A stretch of DNA of 35,336 nucleotides from JAPUDS01 sp050258575 (GTDB lineage Bacteria > Patescibacteriota > Saccharimonadia > Saccharimonadales > Saccharimonadaceae). The stretch is taken from positions 1-35,336 of the forward strand of contig JBLMYZ010000046.1 of NCBI GenBank assembly GCA_050258575.1, read 5' to 3'. Shown here piece by piece: positions 15,924 through 24,715 of this stretch; the stretch's first letter is position 1, and the number at the start of each line of letters is the position of its first letter. The notes under the pieces are model-generated. The model was given only the letters and a program-made list of their open reading frames with translations. It was not told the origin of the DNA and did not search any database. The position numbers and the translations under genes are program-made.

Positions 15924-16976
15924 ATGAGTAAATATTTTCAAAAAGACAGACCTATTATAGGACTCGATATCTCGGCAACCAGCGTCAAGATTATGTCTGT
16001 TGACACCAAAAAATGGACAGTGCTTGGCTATGGATCAGTTGACGTTGACCCGCAAAAACTCGAGACCAGCCTCGATAGTGACGGAGTGTATATTACCGAA
16101 GAACTCACGAAACTACTCACGCAGAAAACACTTGGCACACTCAACAGCAACCACGTTGTTATGGGTATTCCTACTTCGCGGACCTACTCTCGTAGTGTCA
16201 CTGTCAAAACCTCGCCCGAACAGACCTTGGAGGACTCAATTCGTCTCGAGGCAGAACAATACGTCCCCATTCCCTTAGGACAGCTATATATTGATTATGA
16301 GGTCACCGACAAAACAAAAGATTCTACAACCGCCCTTATGTGCGCCGTGCCTCAAAAGATCGTCGATAATTGCGTTAGCGCTGCCACCAAGGCAGGCCTC
16401 GAAGTTTTAGCGGTTGAACCCGGCATGCTTTCGGTTGCTCGAATCTTACGCTACACCGAAGGCGGAAGCTTGCCAACGGTTGTTATTGACATCGGCGCTG
16501 CCTCCACTGACATTGCTATTATCGATGGGACCATAAAAGTTACCGGCGGCATTCCAGTTGGCGGTAATACATTTACGCTTTCTATTGCTGACAAGTTAAA
16601 AATTTCTCTTGAGAAATCACATCAGCTGAAAGTACTCAACGGTCTCAGCCCTGGCCCAAAACAGAAGCCCATTAGTACTGCACTCGACCCCGATCTTAAA
16701 CGCATTGTGCAAGAGATCAAAAAAATCGTTCGCTATTATACAGAGCGAGTTGAAGGTGCGCGCAAACTCGAGCAAGTTATTATCGTTGGCGGCGGCTCAA
16801 ACCTTCCCGGTATTGGTGAATATTTCACTGACAACCTTGTTATCGCTGCGCGTGTCGCAAGCCCATGGCAGCTTTTGAACTTTGCTAAACTTCCGCAGCC
16901 CGCCCGCCAGTTTAAACCTCGTTATCTAACCGTGGCCGGACTGGCTAGCGTTAAACAAGAGGAGATTTGGCAATGA
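15924..16976 (+). CDS. pilM: PilM actin-like pilus protein
   Basis: A cytoplasmic FtsA/actin-like ATPase that binds the PilN N-terminus and links PilB to the alignment complex. 350 aa with phosphate-1 loop GLDISATSVKIM, phosphate-2 VVIDIGAASTDIAI, and adenosine motif VIIVGGGSNLPG. The length is normal. The stop overlaps the pilN start as ATGA. Confidence 0.94.
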   Translation: MSKYFQKDRPIIGLDISATSVKIMSVDTKKWTVLGYGSVDVDPQKLETSLDSDGVYITEELTKLLTQKTLGTLNSNHVVMGIPTSRTYSRSVTVKTSPEQTLEDSIRLEAEQYVPIPLGQLYIDYEVTDKTKDSTTALMCAVPQKIVDNCVSAATKAGLEVLAVEPGMLSVARILRYTEGGSLPTVVIDIGAASTDIAIIDGTIKVTGGIPVGGNTFTLSIADKLKISLEKSHQLKVLNGLSPGPKQKPISTALDPDLKRIVQEIKKIVRYYTERVEGARKLEQVIIVGGGSNLPGIGEYFTDNLVIAARVASPWQLLNFAKLPQPARQFKPRYLTVAGLASVKQEEIWQ

Positions 16977-17572
16977 TCAATCTTCTCAACCCATCAGTCG
17001 TCAGTGACCTTAAATCTGCTCGGCTTAATGTTCGCCTAAGACGAGCTGTCCTCGTGTGCTCCCTAATTGCGCTCGGTGTCGCTGGTATTTACGGCGGCGG
17101 TTTCTGGTTTGCTCGCCAAGAATATCTTGATGCTGAAGACCGCAACAACAAGGCTCAGGCAGAACTCAGAGACTACGCTGACGTCAAAAAAACCGCTGCA
17201 ACGTATCGCGCGAACCTCATTATCGCTGAAAAAATCTTAACGAAAGAAGTAACATTTAGCAAACTACTTACTGACACTGGCGCTATCATGCCCCAAAACA
17301 CTGTCTTAGCAAATCTCACCTTAGCGACAACGACTACCGTCTCAGCAAACAGCAAACCTGGTGCGCTGCAGCTGGCCGCTCGAACCAAAAGCTATGACGA
17401 TGCTCTCAGGCTCAAAGAGAGTTTAGAGAGTTCGCCGCTTTACTCTGATGTTCACCTCCTACAGGTAGCGAAGCCAGAAAAACCAGCCGACAGGGGATTA
17501 GAAGCTCTCTATCCGTTCCAGGCCACTTATAACGTTATCCTCGACACCTCGGTCATAGGAGCCTCCTCATGA
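16973..17572 (+). CDS. pilN: PilN-like alignment protein
   Basis: A bitopic inner-membrane protein of the PilMNO complex. 199 aa from the ATG at 16973, which has GAGGAG upstream and starts MINLLNP, the conserved PilM-binding motif. A membrane helix follows (about 27-47), then a coiled segment and a ferredoxin-like periplasmic domain. It overlaps pilM and pilO by 4 nt each. Confidence 0.9.
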   Translation: MINLLNPSVVSDLKSARLNVRLRRAVLVCSLIALGVAGIYGGGFWFARQEYLDAEDRNNKAQAELRDYADVKKTAATYRANLIIAEKILTKEVTFSKLLTDTGAIMPQNTVLANLTLATTTTVSANSKPGALQLAARTKSYDDALRLKESLESSPLYSDVHLLQVAKPEKPADRGLEALYPFQATYNVILDTSVIGASS

Positions 17573-18135
17573 GCAAGCTATCCTTATCCGCTCGTCATAT
17601 AACCTGGATATTAGTTGTTATTATCGTTATGATGATTGCTGGGATTGCCTACGGTAACTATGAGCTCAAAAACCGGCTAGCTGACCAAGTTACTACGACA
17701 AACAATCTCAAAGCAGAGGCAATGAAAAGCGATGAAAATCTTAGCAAAGCTAAAACCCTCGAACTCTACATGCAGACCCACAAGGCTGACGTCGAGCGTG
17801 CAGCCGCCTTGGTTGCACAAGCTAAAACCTACCAGTATCAAAACCAGATTATTAACGACGTTACATCATACGCTAACAGTGTTGGCATCGATATTTTGTC
17901 ATTCGATTTCCCTGACATGACGCAAGCTAAACAAACTGTTCCCGGGTTAAACTCGATCACTGTGACAATCAACCTCCGCAATCCGGTCGAGTACACAAAA
18001 CTACTACGGTTTCTGAAACTTATTGAACAAAACTTGACAAAAATGCAGATTACAAGTATTAACTTTTCGCCTGACGCTGAGGCCACTGGTATGGTAACGA
18101 GCCAATCGATCGGCTTGGAGGTATATGTAAAATAA
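17569..18135 (+). CDS. pilO: PilO-like alignment protein
   Basis: 188 aa: a short cytoplasmic tail, membrane helix (about 12-30), coiled coil (35-90) and an alpha/beta periplasmic domain with the EYTKLLRFLKLIEQNLTKM stretch typical of PilO. It follows pilN with an ATGA overlap. PilO pairs with PilN to form the periplasmic collar. Confidence 0.88.
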   Translation: MSKLSLSARHITWILVVIIVMMIAGIAYGNYELKNRLADQVTTTNNLKAEAMKSDENLSKAKTLELYMQTHKADVERAAALVAQAKTYQYQNQIINDVTSYANSVGIDILSFDFPDMTQAKQTVPGLNSITVTINLRNPVEYTKLLRFLKLIEQNLTKMQITSINFSPDAEATGMVTSQSIGLEVYVK

Positions 18136-18449
18136 TGAGCGACAAAGAAAAATCACCCAAGAAAAAGACGAGTAGTAACAGCGTCAAAGAATTGCTAGCT
18201 CCAGTTGCTCACTTTTTTCACCAACATCTCGGCATGCTATTTACTCTGTTCGCGCTTGGGGCTCTGTTGTATGCTGCATTTGCTACCAACCACGTACTAC
18301 AGGAGTCATCTGCGTCAAGCACAGATACAAGTAGTGAATACAGCACTCGTTTCAATGAAAAAACTGTCACCAAAATCAACAATCTCGGCAATGCTCAGCA
18401 AGCACCTATTACGTTACCGGGCGGACGTATCAATCCGTTTTCAGAGTAG
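18135..18449 (+). CDS. Small bitopic protein in the PilP position
   Basis: 104 aa with a basic N-terminus (SDKEKSPKKKTSS), one membrane helix (about 36-54) and a Ser/Thr-rich extracytoplasmic tail ending LPGGRINPFSE. It is tightly coupled to pilO (TAATG). The INPF ending resembles the conserved start of PilP-like periplasmic segments, but there is no lipobox or folded PilP domain. It is likely a pilus accessory; family uncertain. Confidence 0.6.
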   Translation: MSDKEKSPKKKTSSNSVKELLAPVAHFFHQHLGMLFTLFALGALLYAAFATNHVLQESSASSTDTSSEYSTRFNEKTVTKINNLGNAQQAPITLPGGRINPFSE

Positions 18450-18451
18450 CG

Positions 18452-18457
18452 TATACT
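18452..18457 (+). promoter_or_regulatory. -10 box of the PRC-barrel gene
   Basis: TATACT, 8 nt before the ATG at 18466. Confidence 0.55.
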
Positions 18458-18465
18458 AGAAGCAT

Positions 18466-19062
18466 ATGCTTGTACCGATTAGTCGTTTCATAGGAACACC
18501 TGTCATGAGTTTACAGACCGGGTTGCCGCTTGCGCGACTCGCCGACCCTATTGTTGACCCGAGAAAACTCGTCGTTCCTGCATTTCGAGTTGTTGGCACG
18601 CGGCTCAGCCACAGTGTCTCGGTACTGCACACCGAAGATATTCGTGAGATCGGTGAGTTTGGTATTATCGTCGACAGCGACGAAAAACTCATGCCGCTCG
18701 ATGACCTAGTGCGGCTACAGCAAGTGATCGATTTTGGGTTTGAGCTTATCGGTCTCAAAGTTGTTACTAAAAGCGGCAAAAAACTCGGCAGAGTGGGGAG
18801 CTACGCGCTCGACCTCGAGGTATTTCAGGTGCAGCAGATCTACGTGCAACCGAACTGGCGGCAAAGTTTACTGAACGACCAACTGACAATCCATCGCTCG
18901 CAGATTGTCGCTATCACTAACAAGCTGTTGACCGTCAAGGATACGACGACACCGGTCAAAAAGCCGGTTCCAGCCGCGGCAACGACGGCATTCGTCAACC
19001 CATTTCGTCAACCCTCATCTGAAGGCGGTGCTTCGGCGAGCACTTCGCGAATGTCGTCGTAG
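18466..19062 (+). CDS. PRC-barrel domain protein
   Basis: 198 aa with two PRC-barrel-like modules: SRFIGTPVMSLQTGLPLARL...FGIIVDSDEKL, and ELIGLKVVTKSGKKLGRVGSY...VQQIYVQ. PRC barrels bind RNA or proteins in diverse settings; the role here is unknown. The tail is Ala/Ser/Pro-rich. The last 55 nt overlap the 3' end of recX on the other strand, so the transcripts converge and are complementary there. Confidence 0.75.
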   Translation: MLVPISRFIGTPVMSLQTGLPLARLADPIVDPRKLVVPAFRVVGTRLSHSVSVLHTEDIREIGEFGIIVDSDEKLMPLDDLVRLQQVIDFGFELIGLKVVTKSGKKLGRVGSYALDLEVFQVQQIYVQPNWRQSLLNDQLTIHRSQIVAITNKLLTVKDTTTPVKKPVPAAATTAFVNPFRQPSSEGGASASTSRMSS

Positions 19063-19688
19063 CGGAAACCCTGCCGCATAAGGTATTGTACAAATTTGTC
19101 CTCGTCGTCATATTTGTATTTTTTTTTCAAGATAACTTTAACTAGTTCACTTTTTTCGTCACGTGGACTATTTTGTATATTTTCCTGAATAATCTCTGAA
19201 GCAATCCCTTTTGCGCGCAGTTCAACCTCGAGTTTTTTTAGACTCGTCCCTTTTCGGACATGACGATTTTCTACCCACCAGCGAGCAAACGCCCGATCGT
19301 CAACATACCCTTTGTCAACCAAACGCTTATACACGCCGTCCGCAACTGTTTTGCTCACTCCTGGTTTCATGTCGAAAACAGGCTGCTCGCCTGACTGACG
19401 GTTTCGACGGCGCACAGGTGTCGCCCGCGTTTTCCGGTAGAGATAGTCCCGAATCTCTTTGCTACTATGCGGCCGCAGTAGTATGTAGTCAAGCGTCCGC
19501 GCGTAAAGCTTGCCGAACGCGCTCTCTTCTTCGAGCGCCGCCAGCTCGTCTTCGGTATATTCCCGACCGATCTTTACCCCAAGCTCCGTCACCTGATACA
19601 TGTCGAGCGACAAACGATACACCCCGTCAACAAACACATTGACACGATTTGGCTGGCGCTGTTGGGCTGAAAGATGAGTAACTTTCAT
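19008..19688 (-). CDS. recX: RecX, regulator of RecA
   Basis: Binds RecA filaments and limits their growth. 226 aa with the family's three-helix repeats: RTLDYILLRPHSSKEIRDYL, VYKRLVDKGYVDDRAFARWWVENR and VQYLMRQGFRYDDIREVL, plus the KGIASEIIQE linker. It lies 2 nt after recA. The ATG at 19688 is preferred to a TTG at 19694 that would overlap the recA stop. Its 3' end overlaps the PRC-barrel gene. Confidence 0.93.
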   Translation of the reverse strand: MKVTHLSAQQRQPNRVNVFVDGVYRLSLDMYQVTELGVKIGREYTEDELAALEEESAFGKLYARTLDYILLRPHSSKEIRDYLYRKTRATPVRRRNRQSGEQPVFDMKPGVSKTVADGVYKRLVDKGYVDDRAFARWWVENRHVRKGTSLKKLEVELRAKGIASEIIQENIQNSPRDEKSELVKVILKKKYKYDDEDKFVQYLMRQGFRYDDIREVLAEAPPSDEG

Positions 19689-19690
19689 GC

Positions 19691-20734
19691 TCAAACGTCG
19701 TCTTGAGTCCGGGCTTTCCGACGAGTTTCGCGTTCGATTTCTTCGAGGACTTTGGGGTTATCTTTGAGGTATTGTTTCGTCGCCTCTCGCCCCTGACCGA
19801 TCTTACCGTCTTTGTAGTCAAACCATGCGCCACTTTTTCCCACGATCCCGTACTGCACTGCGAGGTCTAGTACGTCGCCGGTTTTCGAAATACCCTCGTT
19901 GTACATGATGTCAAACTCGGCAGTTCGAAACGGCGGTGCGATTTTATTTTTGACGACTTTGATCTTCGTCCGGTTTCCGATAATATCCTCGCCAACTTTG
20001 ATCTGCCCGATCCGGCGTATGTCGATACGCTGAGACGCATAAAACTTCAACGCGTTACCGCCGGTTGTTGTTTCCGGATTGCCAAACATCACGCCAATCT
20101 TCATACGAATCTGGTTGATAAATATAACGGTAGCTTTTGACTTGTTGATAATCCCCGTCAGTTTCCGCAGCGCTTGACTCATCAGCCGCGCTTGCAGGCC
20201 CATGTGGCTGTCGCCCATATCGCCCTCGATCTCGGCCTGCGGAACGAGCGCCGCCACTGAGTCAACCACGACAAGATCCACCGCATTTGAACGCACGAGC
20301 GTCTCGGCTATCTCGAGTGCTTGCTCGCCGTTGTCCGGTTGCGACACGAGCAAGTTTGCCGTGTCGACGCCTAGCTTTTTCGCATACGCCGGGTCGAGAG
20401 CATGCTCGGCGTCAATAAACGCCGCTGTACCGCCTTTGCGTTGCACTTCGGCGATCGCGTGAAGCGTGAGCGTAGTTTTGCCTGAGCTTTCTGGACCGTA
20501 AATCTCGATCACGCGGCCTTTCGGATATCCGCCGCCCAGCGCAAGATCGAGACTCAGCGCCCCAGAGGGAATAAGCTCAACGTCAACTTTGTGCGCTTCG
20601 CCGAGTTTCATGATCGAACCGTCGCCGAACTGTTTCGTAATCTGCTCGACTGCCAGCCCGAGCGCTTTCATTTTGCCGTCTTCTACCACCGAATCCGCCT
20701 CTTTTTTCACTGCCTTTTTTGCCTTCTCAGCCAT
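19691..20734 (-). CDS. recA: RecA recombinase
   Basis: The strand-exchange ATPase for recombinational repair and transformation. 347 aa, full length: Walker A GPESSGKT (80-87), FIDAEHALDPAYA, Walker B LVVVDSVAALVP, the GDSHMGLQARLMSQALRKL loop, FINQIRMKIGVMFGNPETTTGG and the C-terminal acidic/basic tail. AAGGAGG precedes the ATG. It is followed at once by recX, the common pairing. Confidence 0.98.
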   Translation of the reverse strand: MAEKAKKAVKKEADSVVEDGKMKALGLAVEQITKQFGDGSIMKLGEAHKVDVELIPSGALSLDLALGGGYPKGRVIEIYGPESSGKTTLTLHAIAEVQRKGGTAAFIDAEHALDPAYAKKLGVDTANLLVSQPDNGEQALEIAETLVRSNAVDLVVVDSVAALVPQAEIEGDMGDSHMGLQARLMSQALRKLTGIINKSKATVIFINQIRMKIGVMFGNPETTTGGNALKFYASQRIDIRRIGQIKVGEDIIGNRTKIKVVKNKIAPPFRTAEFDIMYNEGISKTGDVLDLAVQYGIVGKSGAWFDYKDGKIGQGREATKQYLKDNPKVLEEIERETRRKARTQDDV

Positions 20735-20762
20735 ATTCCCTCCTTAACGAACTTATGCCTCT

Positions 20763-20791
20763 ATTTTACACTGCTTTTACCCCTTGAACAA
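20763..20791 (-). promoter_or_regulatory. recA promoter
   Basis: -35 TTGTTC (20786-20791), 17-nt spacer, -10 TAAAAT (20763-20768). I saw no clear LexA-type operator here. Confidence 0.55.
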
Positions 20792-20817
20792 ACCCTGTCG
20801 TTTCTCGCGCGAGCTGG

Positions 20818-20823
20818 TATAAT
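20818..20823 (+). promoter_or_regulatory. -10 box of the pilin-like orphan
   Basis: TATAAT, abutting an ATG at 20824 and 9 nt before the ATG at 20833; the latter is the more plausible start. Confidence 0.55.
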
Positions 20824-20832
20824 ATGACGTAT

Positions 20833-21234
20833 ATGGAAGAGTCAGTCGAACTCTCGCGTAAGATTTCCCGAACCGAAATTACTATCGGTATTTTACTCGC
20901 CGCCGTGGTTGGGTTTGTGATCTGGACGCAATATGAGGACGTCATGGCGCAGCACCGCGACAGCAGCCGCAAGGTCGCTATCAACGCCATACGCGCTAAT
21001 CTCGAAGAAGTAATCTATCCGCAACACAGCGCCTACCCCGAAACGCTCACTCCGAACATGTTTTCCGCGACAGATGTTGCTCTACTGACCGACCAACACG
21101 GCGTGTTTATCAACAAAACTGGTTCAGAATACCGCTACGAACCGAGCAGCTGCTCAGGCGGCCTCTGCCAGCACTACGTCCTCAGTACAGTCCTCGAAAA
21201 AGAAGCGCCTTTCGTCCAGACCAACCAACGCTAA
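20833..21234 (+). CDS. Orphan pilin-like bitopic protein
   Basis: 133 aa from the ATG at 20833. A short N-terminus (MEESVELSRKISRTE) leads into one membrane helix (about 15-33), then RDSSRKVAINAIRANLEEVI and HSAYPETLT, which look like the pilin helix and its YP motif, and a C-terminal region with a CSGGLC pair. It lacks the GF prepilin cleavage site. It may be a membrane-retained pilin homologue; function unknown. Confidence 0.6.
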   Translation: MEESVELSRKISRTEITIGILLAAVVGFVIWTQYEDVMAQHRDSSRKVAINAIRANLEEVIYPQHSAYPETLTPNMFSATDVALLTDQHGVFINKTGSEYRYEPSSCSGGLCQHYVLSTVLEKEAPFVQTNQR

Positions 21235-21236
21235 CG

Positions 21237-22049
21237 CTAATCCTCTTGGTCAGGACCAGTGACCGGACGAAAGTTTTTGAACGCCTCAACAGCATCATTG
21301 AGCAGCCGAACCTGGTATTCAGGATTCGCTACAAAATTGAACCGATAGGTCGTTTCCTCTCCTTCCGTCGACAACCGAATCGAACCGTAGTTGAGCACTG
21401 TTTGGAGTATGCCATGCTTGCGATAACTCGCGTCCTCGATATTTCCCAGACTGATCGTCTGGTCCTTTTTTGAAAACAAGCTGCTCTGAATATGCTGTGT
21501 GACGCTTTCGTTGGTCAGATAAAACCGATTCGCCTGGTACACCACGGTGTAGATAAGCCCGCTGAGAATCATCACCATTATTAACAGCAACATGCCAAAA
21601 CCAAGTATCACCATGACGTTGGACGAAAACTGCACCGGCAGCGTGTTGGCCGCCATGAGCAACCCCTGCAACGCTAGCACGGCAAGGATCACCACGCCGA
21701 GCAGTAGCCACACCGAAATCAGCCCAATCGGGTGACGTTTCAGCGCGCTAATCACGTATTCGCCCTCGCTCAGGTTAAGGCCAGGGTATTTTCGTTTTGA
21801 CTCTTCGTGTTTGCGCTGAATCTCAGGCGATATCTCCTGTTGATGCGGGTCGATCGCCCGGGACAAATACACAACCTGCGGACGGTTATTGTCGGCTGAG
21901 TTATGCTGGTCTGGTTGTTGCGGCTGTGGCTGCTGTTGTGGTTGTGGCGACTGCGCCGACTCCTGCGGTGGGTGCGCATAGAGCGGCCGGCCATACTGGT
22001 CGTACGCAACCGGTTTTGAAAAGTCATCTGGCGTCCCGTCGTCGTTCAT
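21237..22049 (-). CDS. PH-domain (YdbS/bPH2-like) membrane protein
   Basis: 270 aa: a Gln/Pro-rich cytoplasmic N-terminus (about 28-55), a stretch around GLNLSEGEYVISALKRHPIG, two membrane helices (about 112-135 and 145-168), then a bacterial PH-like domain with NRFYLTNESVTQHIQSSLFSK and the conserved LGNIEDASY-type segment. Such proteins are common envelope proteins of unclear role. A TATACT box lies 6 nt before the ATG. Confidence 0.78.
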   Translation of the reverse strand: MNDDGTPDDFSKPVAYDQYGRPLYAHPPQESAQSPQPQQQPQPQQPDQHNSADNNRPQVVYLSRAIDPHQQEISPEIQRKHEESKRKYPGLNLSEGEYVISALKRHPIGLISVWLLLGVVILAVLALQGLLMAANTLPVQFSSNVMVILGFGMLLLIMVMILSGLIYTVVYQANRFYLTNESVTQHIQSSLFSKKDQTISLGNIEDASYRKHGILQTVLNYGSIRLSTEGEETTYRFNFVANPEYQVRLLNDAVEAFKNFRPVTGPDQED

Positions 22050-22055
22050 AGCATT

Positions 22056-22061
22056 AGTATA
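22056..22061 (-). promoter_or_regulatory. -10 box of the PH-domain gene
   Basis: TATACT, 6 nt before the ATG at 22049 and directly next to the ruvB stop codon. Confidence 0.55.
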
Positions 22062-23066
22062 CTACGATTTTTTGGCAATGTGTTGTTTTGCCTTTGGCGT
22101 CACTCGTCGACCGCGCGGCGTTCGTTCGATAAACCCAATCTGCAACAAATACGGCTCATAAAAATCTTCTATCGTCGTCGCCTCATCACCAGTGAGCGCC
22201 GCCAGCGTCGTGAGCCCAACCGGACGATCGTCATAGTTCTCGATCATCCGCTGCAACAACTGCCGGTCTGCCGGATCGAGTCCAAGTTCATCAATCTCCA
22301 TCATTTCCAGCGCCTGTTCGGTCACCGCCATGTCGATAATGCCGTCGCCGTTAACGTCAGCGAAGTCGCGAACTCGTTTGAGCAAGCGGTTGGCAATACG
22401 CGGCGTCAGACGCGCCCGGGTCGAAAGTAGCTCCGCCGACTCGGGCCGAATCTGGCTGGCGAGTATCCTTGCCGAACGTGTGATAATCTGGCTGATCTCG
22501 TCCGGCGTATAAAATTCCAGCCGATACAGATGTCCAAACCTGTCGCGCAGTGGTGCCGCCAGGCTGCCGGTTCGCGTCGTCGCCCCGATGACGGTAAACT
22601 TCGGCACATCGAGCCGCACCGAACGCGCCGCCGGACCTTTGCCGATCACGATATCGAGTTTGAAATCTTCCATGGCGCTATACAGCACCTCTTCGACTTG
22701 CCGACTCAACCGGTGGATCTCGTCGATAAAGAGCACGTCGCCGTCTTGCAAATTCGTCAGTATACTGGCGAGATCGCCCGCACGCTCGATAGCCGGACCT
22801 GACGTCACGCGGATATTCGTCCCCATTTCGTTGGCGATCACCGTCGCCATTGTCGTTTTGCCAAGCCCTGGCGGACCATACAGCAGCACGTGATCCATCG
22901 GCTCGCCACGTTTTTTCGCCGCCGCAATGGCCAGCTTCAGGTTCTTCTTTAACCGCTCCTGTCCCACATACTCTGAAAACGTATGCGGCCGCAACGACAC
23001 CTCGATCACCTGCTCGTCGTCGCTCTCGTCATGCACGCCAGTATCAACAATCCTCTCAATCGCCAT
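22062..23066 (-). CDS. ruvB: RuvB branch-migration ATPase
   Basis: The hexameric AAA+ motor that drives Holliday junction migration with RuvA. 334 aa with SLRPHTFSEYVGQ, Walker A GPPGLGKT (64-71), Walker B DEIH (about 115-118), GATTRTGSLAAPLRDRFG and the C-terminal winged helix ending in TPRGRRVTPKA. The start at 23066 is chosen because a TACAAT box lies 6 nt upstream; the longer frame (23123) would run through it. Confidence 0.97.
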   Translation of the reverse strand: MAIERIVDTGVHDESDDEQVIEVSLRPHTFSEYVGQERLKKNLKLAIAAAKKRGEPMDHVLLYGPPGLGKTTMATVIANEMGTNIRVTSGPAIERAGDLASILTNLQDGDVLFIDEIHRLSRQVEEVLYSAMEDFKLDIVIGKGPAARSVRLDVPKFTVIGATTRTGSLAAPLRDRFGHLYRLEFYTPDEISQIITRSARILASQIRPESAELLSTRARLTPRIANRLLKRVRDFADVNGDGIIDMAVTEQALEMMEIDELGLDPADRQLLQRMIENYDDRPVGLTTLAALTGDEATTIEDFYEPYLLQIGFIERTPRGRRVTPKAKQHIAKKS

Positions 23067-23072
23067 ACTACT

Positions 23073-23078
23073 ATTGTA
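23073..23078 (-). promoter_or_regulatory. -10 box of ruvB
   Basis: TACAAT, 6 nt before the ruvB ATG. Confidence 0.55.
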
Positions 23079-23125
23079 GCAGACCTCTAGTGATCGCCCA
23101 TTTCTCTCTGTCCCTAATGTCAAGA

Positions 23126-23686
23126 CTAGACAAAAGCCACCTCATCGGGAATGCGCTGTATCACCGCGCGGTTATCTTGCGCGCGTATCTCACGAGCTGC
23201 CGTTTGATTTCTCCAGGTGTGAATTGGTTCGTGCGGCCCGCCGTCATAGGTCAATACACCGACTTCGTCAATTTTACCGCGCTCGTTGCATCGCCAAAAA
23301 AACGTGCCAATCCCACTATCGACACTCACCGTGCATGCGCGCCTGCCAAATTGTTGCTGACACACAGCTACCATCCCTGGCGCTGCGGTGATATCTGCTG
23401 TTTGCATCTCAAATTCTTCGCTGTCGTTACAAACAAAAACGCCGTAGCCTTCTGGCGCATTTTCCATCAATGGAATCTGTGTCACTATCTCGGAAAGGTG
23501 CTCGGACGTCAGCTCATCGTCGGAAGTCCAATGCACACTAAAGTACTCATTAAACTCATAAAATACTTCGGATGACCCGCCTGGATATCGCAACGTTACT
23601 TTATCTCGTTCTATCTGATTTGGTCGAAGTCCATACGTGACTTTTTCCTCAACGAGGTTCACTGGACCCTCATGTTCTCGTTTCAT
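23126..23686 (-). CDS. Hypothetical protein in the ruvA-ruvB interval
   Basis: 186 aa, soluble, acidic, no signal or membrane segment, family not recognised. Visible features are YSVH-like aromatic clusters, five Cys spread between residues 95 and 150, and a C-terminal basic stretch. Its ATG overlaps the stop of the upstream deoxyribosyltransferase-like gene by 4 nt, so it belongs to the ruvA transcript. Confidence 0.6.
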   Translation of the reverse strand: MKREHEGPVNLVEEKVTYGLRPNQIERDKVTLRYPGGSSEVFYEFNEYFSVHWTSDDELTSEHLSEIVTQIPLMENAPEGYGVFVCNDSEEFEMQTADITAAPGMVAVCQQQFGRRACTVSVDSGIGTFFWRCNERGKIDEVGVLTYDGGPHEPIHTWRNQTAAREIRAQDNRAVIQRIPDEVAFV

Positions 23687-24119
23687 CTTTGGAATACTTT
23701 TTGCTTTATTTCTTCCACTATCTCCTGAGCAGTGTTGCGTCTTTTTATAACTGGGTCAAAATAAAAAATTGAGGAGTGCGCCATTGCACCAAGTAAATAT
23801 ATCACTGGCTTGCCAGTTGTTTTGTTTAGAGCAAGCGCCCCGCCAAGTTCAACATACATACCTTTTCCGGCTTTTTTATTATCGGTGCAAATCACATACA
23901 CATCGCTATCAATAACTCCTTGCATATCGGCAACCGCCCGCCGAGCAGCTCCTCCTCTGGGTTGTCGAACTTCGCTTTGTCGCCAGCCAGCAATACATCA
24001 CCGTCTTCATTTCGCGTCCAGTCGTGTGTAATACGATGCCCTGCCACCACAAACGTATCCTGAACATTTCTCACATATTCCACATCCGTAATTTGCCCCG
24101 ATACAAAAATTCTTGCCAT
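23683..24119 (-). pseudogene. Frameshifted nucleoside 2-deoxyribosyltransferase-like gene
   Basis: Two frames together give one protein of about 145 aa. The 5' part (from 24119) reads MARIFVSGQITDVEYVRN up to KFDNPEE. The 3' part continues in another frame as ARRAVADMQGVIDSDVYVI, then YVELGGALALNKTTGKP, with the Glu expected for the nucleotide-salvage deoxyribosyltransferase fold. The shift lies in a GAG-repeat tract (23949-23957), where 2 extra or 1 missing nt would restore the frame. It could be a real mutation, slippage or an assembly error. It lies 4 nt after ruvA and overlaps the 186-aa gene by ATGA. Confidence 0.7.
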
Positions 24120-24123
24120 AAAC

Positions 24124-24690
24124 CTATCCTTGCAGCGCCTTTCGGACACGTTCAGCCGTTGAAAGCTTTGCGTCTACGCCTTCGAGAGCCTTCGTTGCAT
24201 CAGCTATGGTATACCCTAGCGCCATGAGTGCTTCGAGAGCTTCGTCCGAAGTATCGAGCTCAGCTTGTATCGGCATGTCATACTTTGTTGGTAATCCTAC
24301 TTTATCCTTGAGGTCAACAATAACGCGCTCAGCGGTTTTTTTACCAACACCAGAGGCTTGCGTCACATAGGCGGGGTCGCCATTCGCAACAGCGTTACGA
24401 ACTTGCTCGGCAGTACCGAGACTCAAGATCGCGAGAGCAGCCTTTGGCCCAACGCTTTGCACAGTTATCAGCAATTCGAACAACTTTTTCGCCGCCAGAC
24501 TCGAAAAACCATACAGGTTTTCTGCATTTTCGCTGACCTGGTGATATGTGTACATTTTTACATCTGTGTCGAGGTTGATTGCTTCAAAATCACCCGCTGC
24601 CACCTGCACCTCGTACCCTACACCCTGTACATCCACCACCACCGCACCCGCAAACTTCTCCGCCACTTTCCCAAAAACATGTGCTATCAT
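24124..24690 (-). CDS. ruvA: RuvA Holliday junction-binding protein
   Basis: Binds four-way junctions and loads RuvB. 188 aa with N-terminal OB fold (MIAHVFGKV, VVVDVQGVGYEV, YTYHQVSEN), two helix-hairpin-helix motifs (LLITVQSVGPKAALAIL and VTQASGVGKKTAERVIVDL) and the C-terminal RuvB-binding domain (EALEALMALGYTIADATKAL). GGAGGG directly precedes the ATG. The length is normal. Confidence 0.97.
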   Translation of the reverse strand: MIAHVFGKVAEKFAGAVVVDVQGVGYEVQVAAGDFEAINLDTDVKMYTYHQVSENAENLYGFSSLAAKKLFELLITVQSVGPKAALAILSLGTAEQVRNAVANGDPAYVTQASGVGKKTAERVIVDLKDKVGLPTKYDMPIQAELDTSDEALEALMALGYTIADATKALEGVDAKLSTAERVRKALQG

Positions 24691-24715
24691 CCCTCCATTA
24701 TCTCACATCCCCCTT

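Noticed and set aside
20763..20791. An SOS operator before recA
   Set aside because: No clear palindromic LexA-type site of either the E. coli or Bacillus form was found.
22850..23575. A 241-codon frame opposite ruvB and the 186-aa gene
   Set aside because: It spans two genes and an intergenic promoter on the other strand, with no recognisable protein features.
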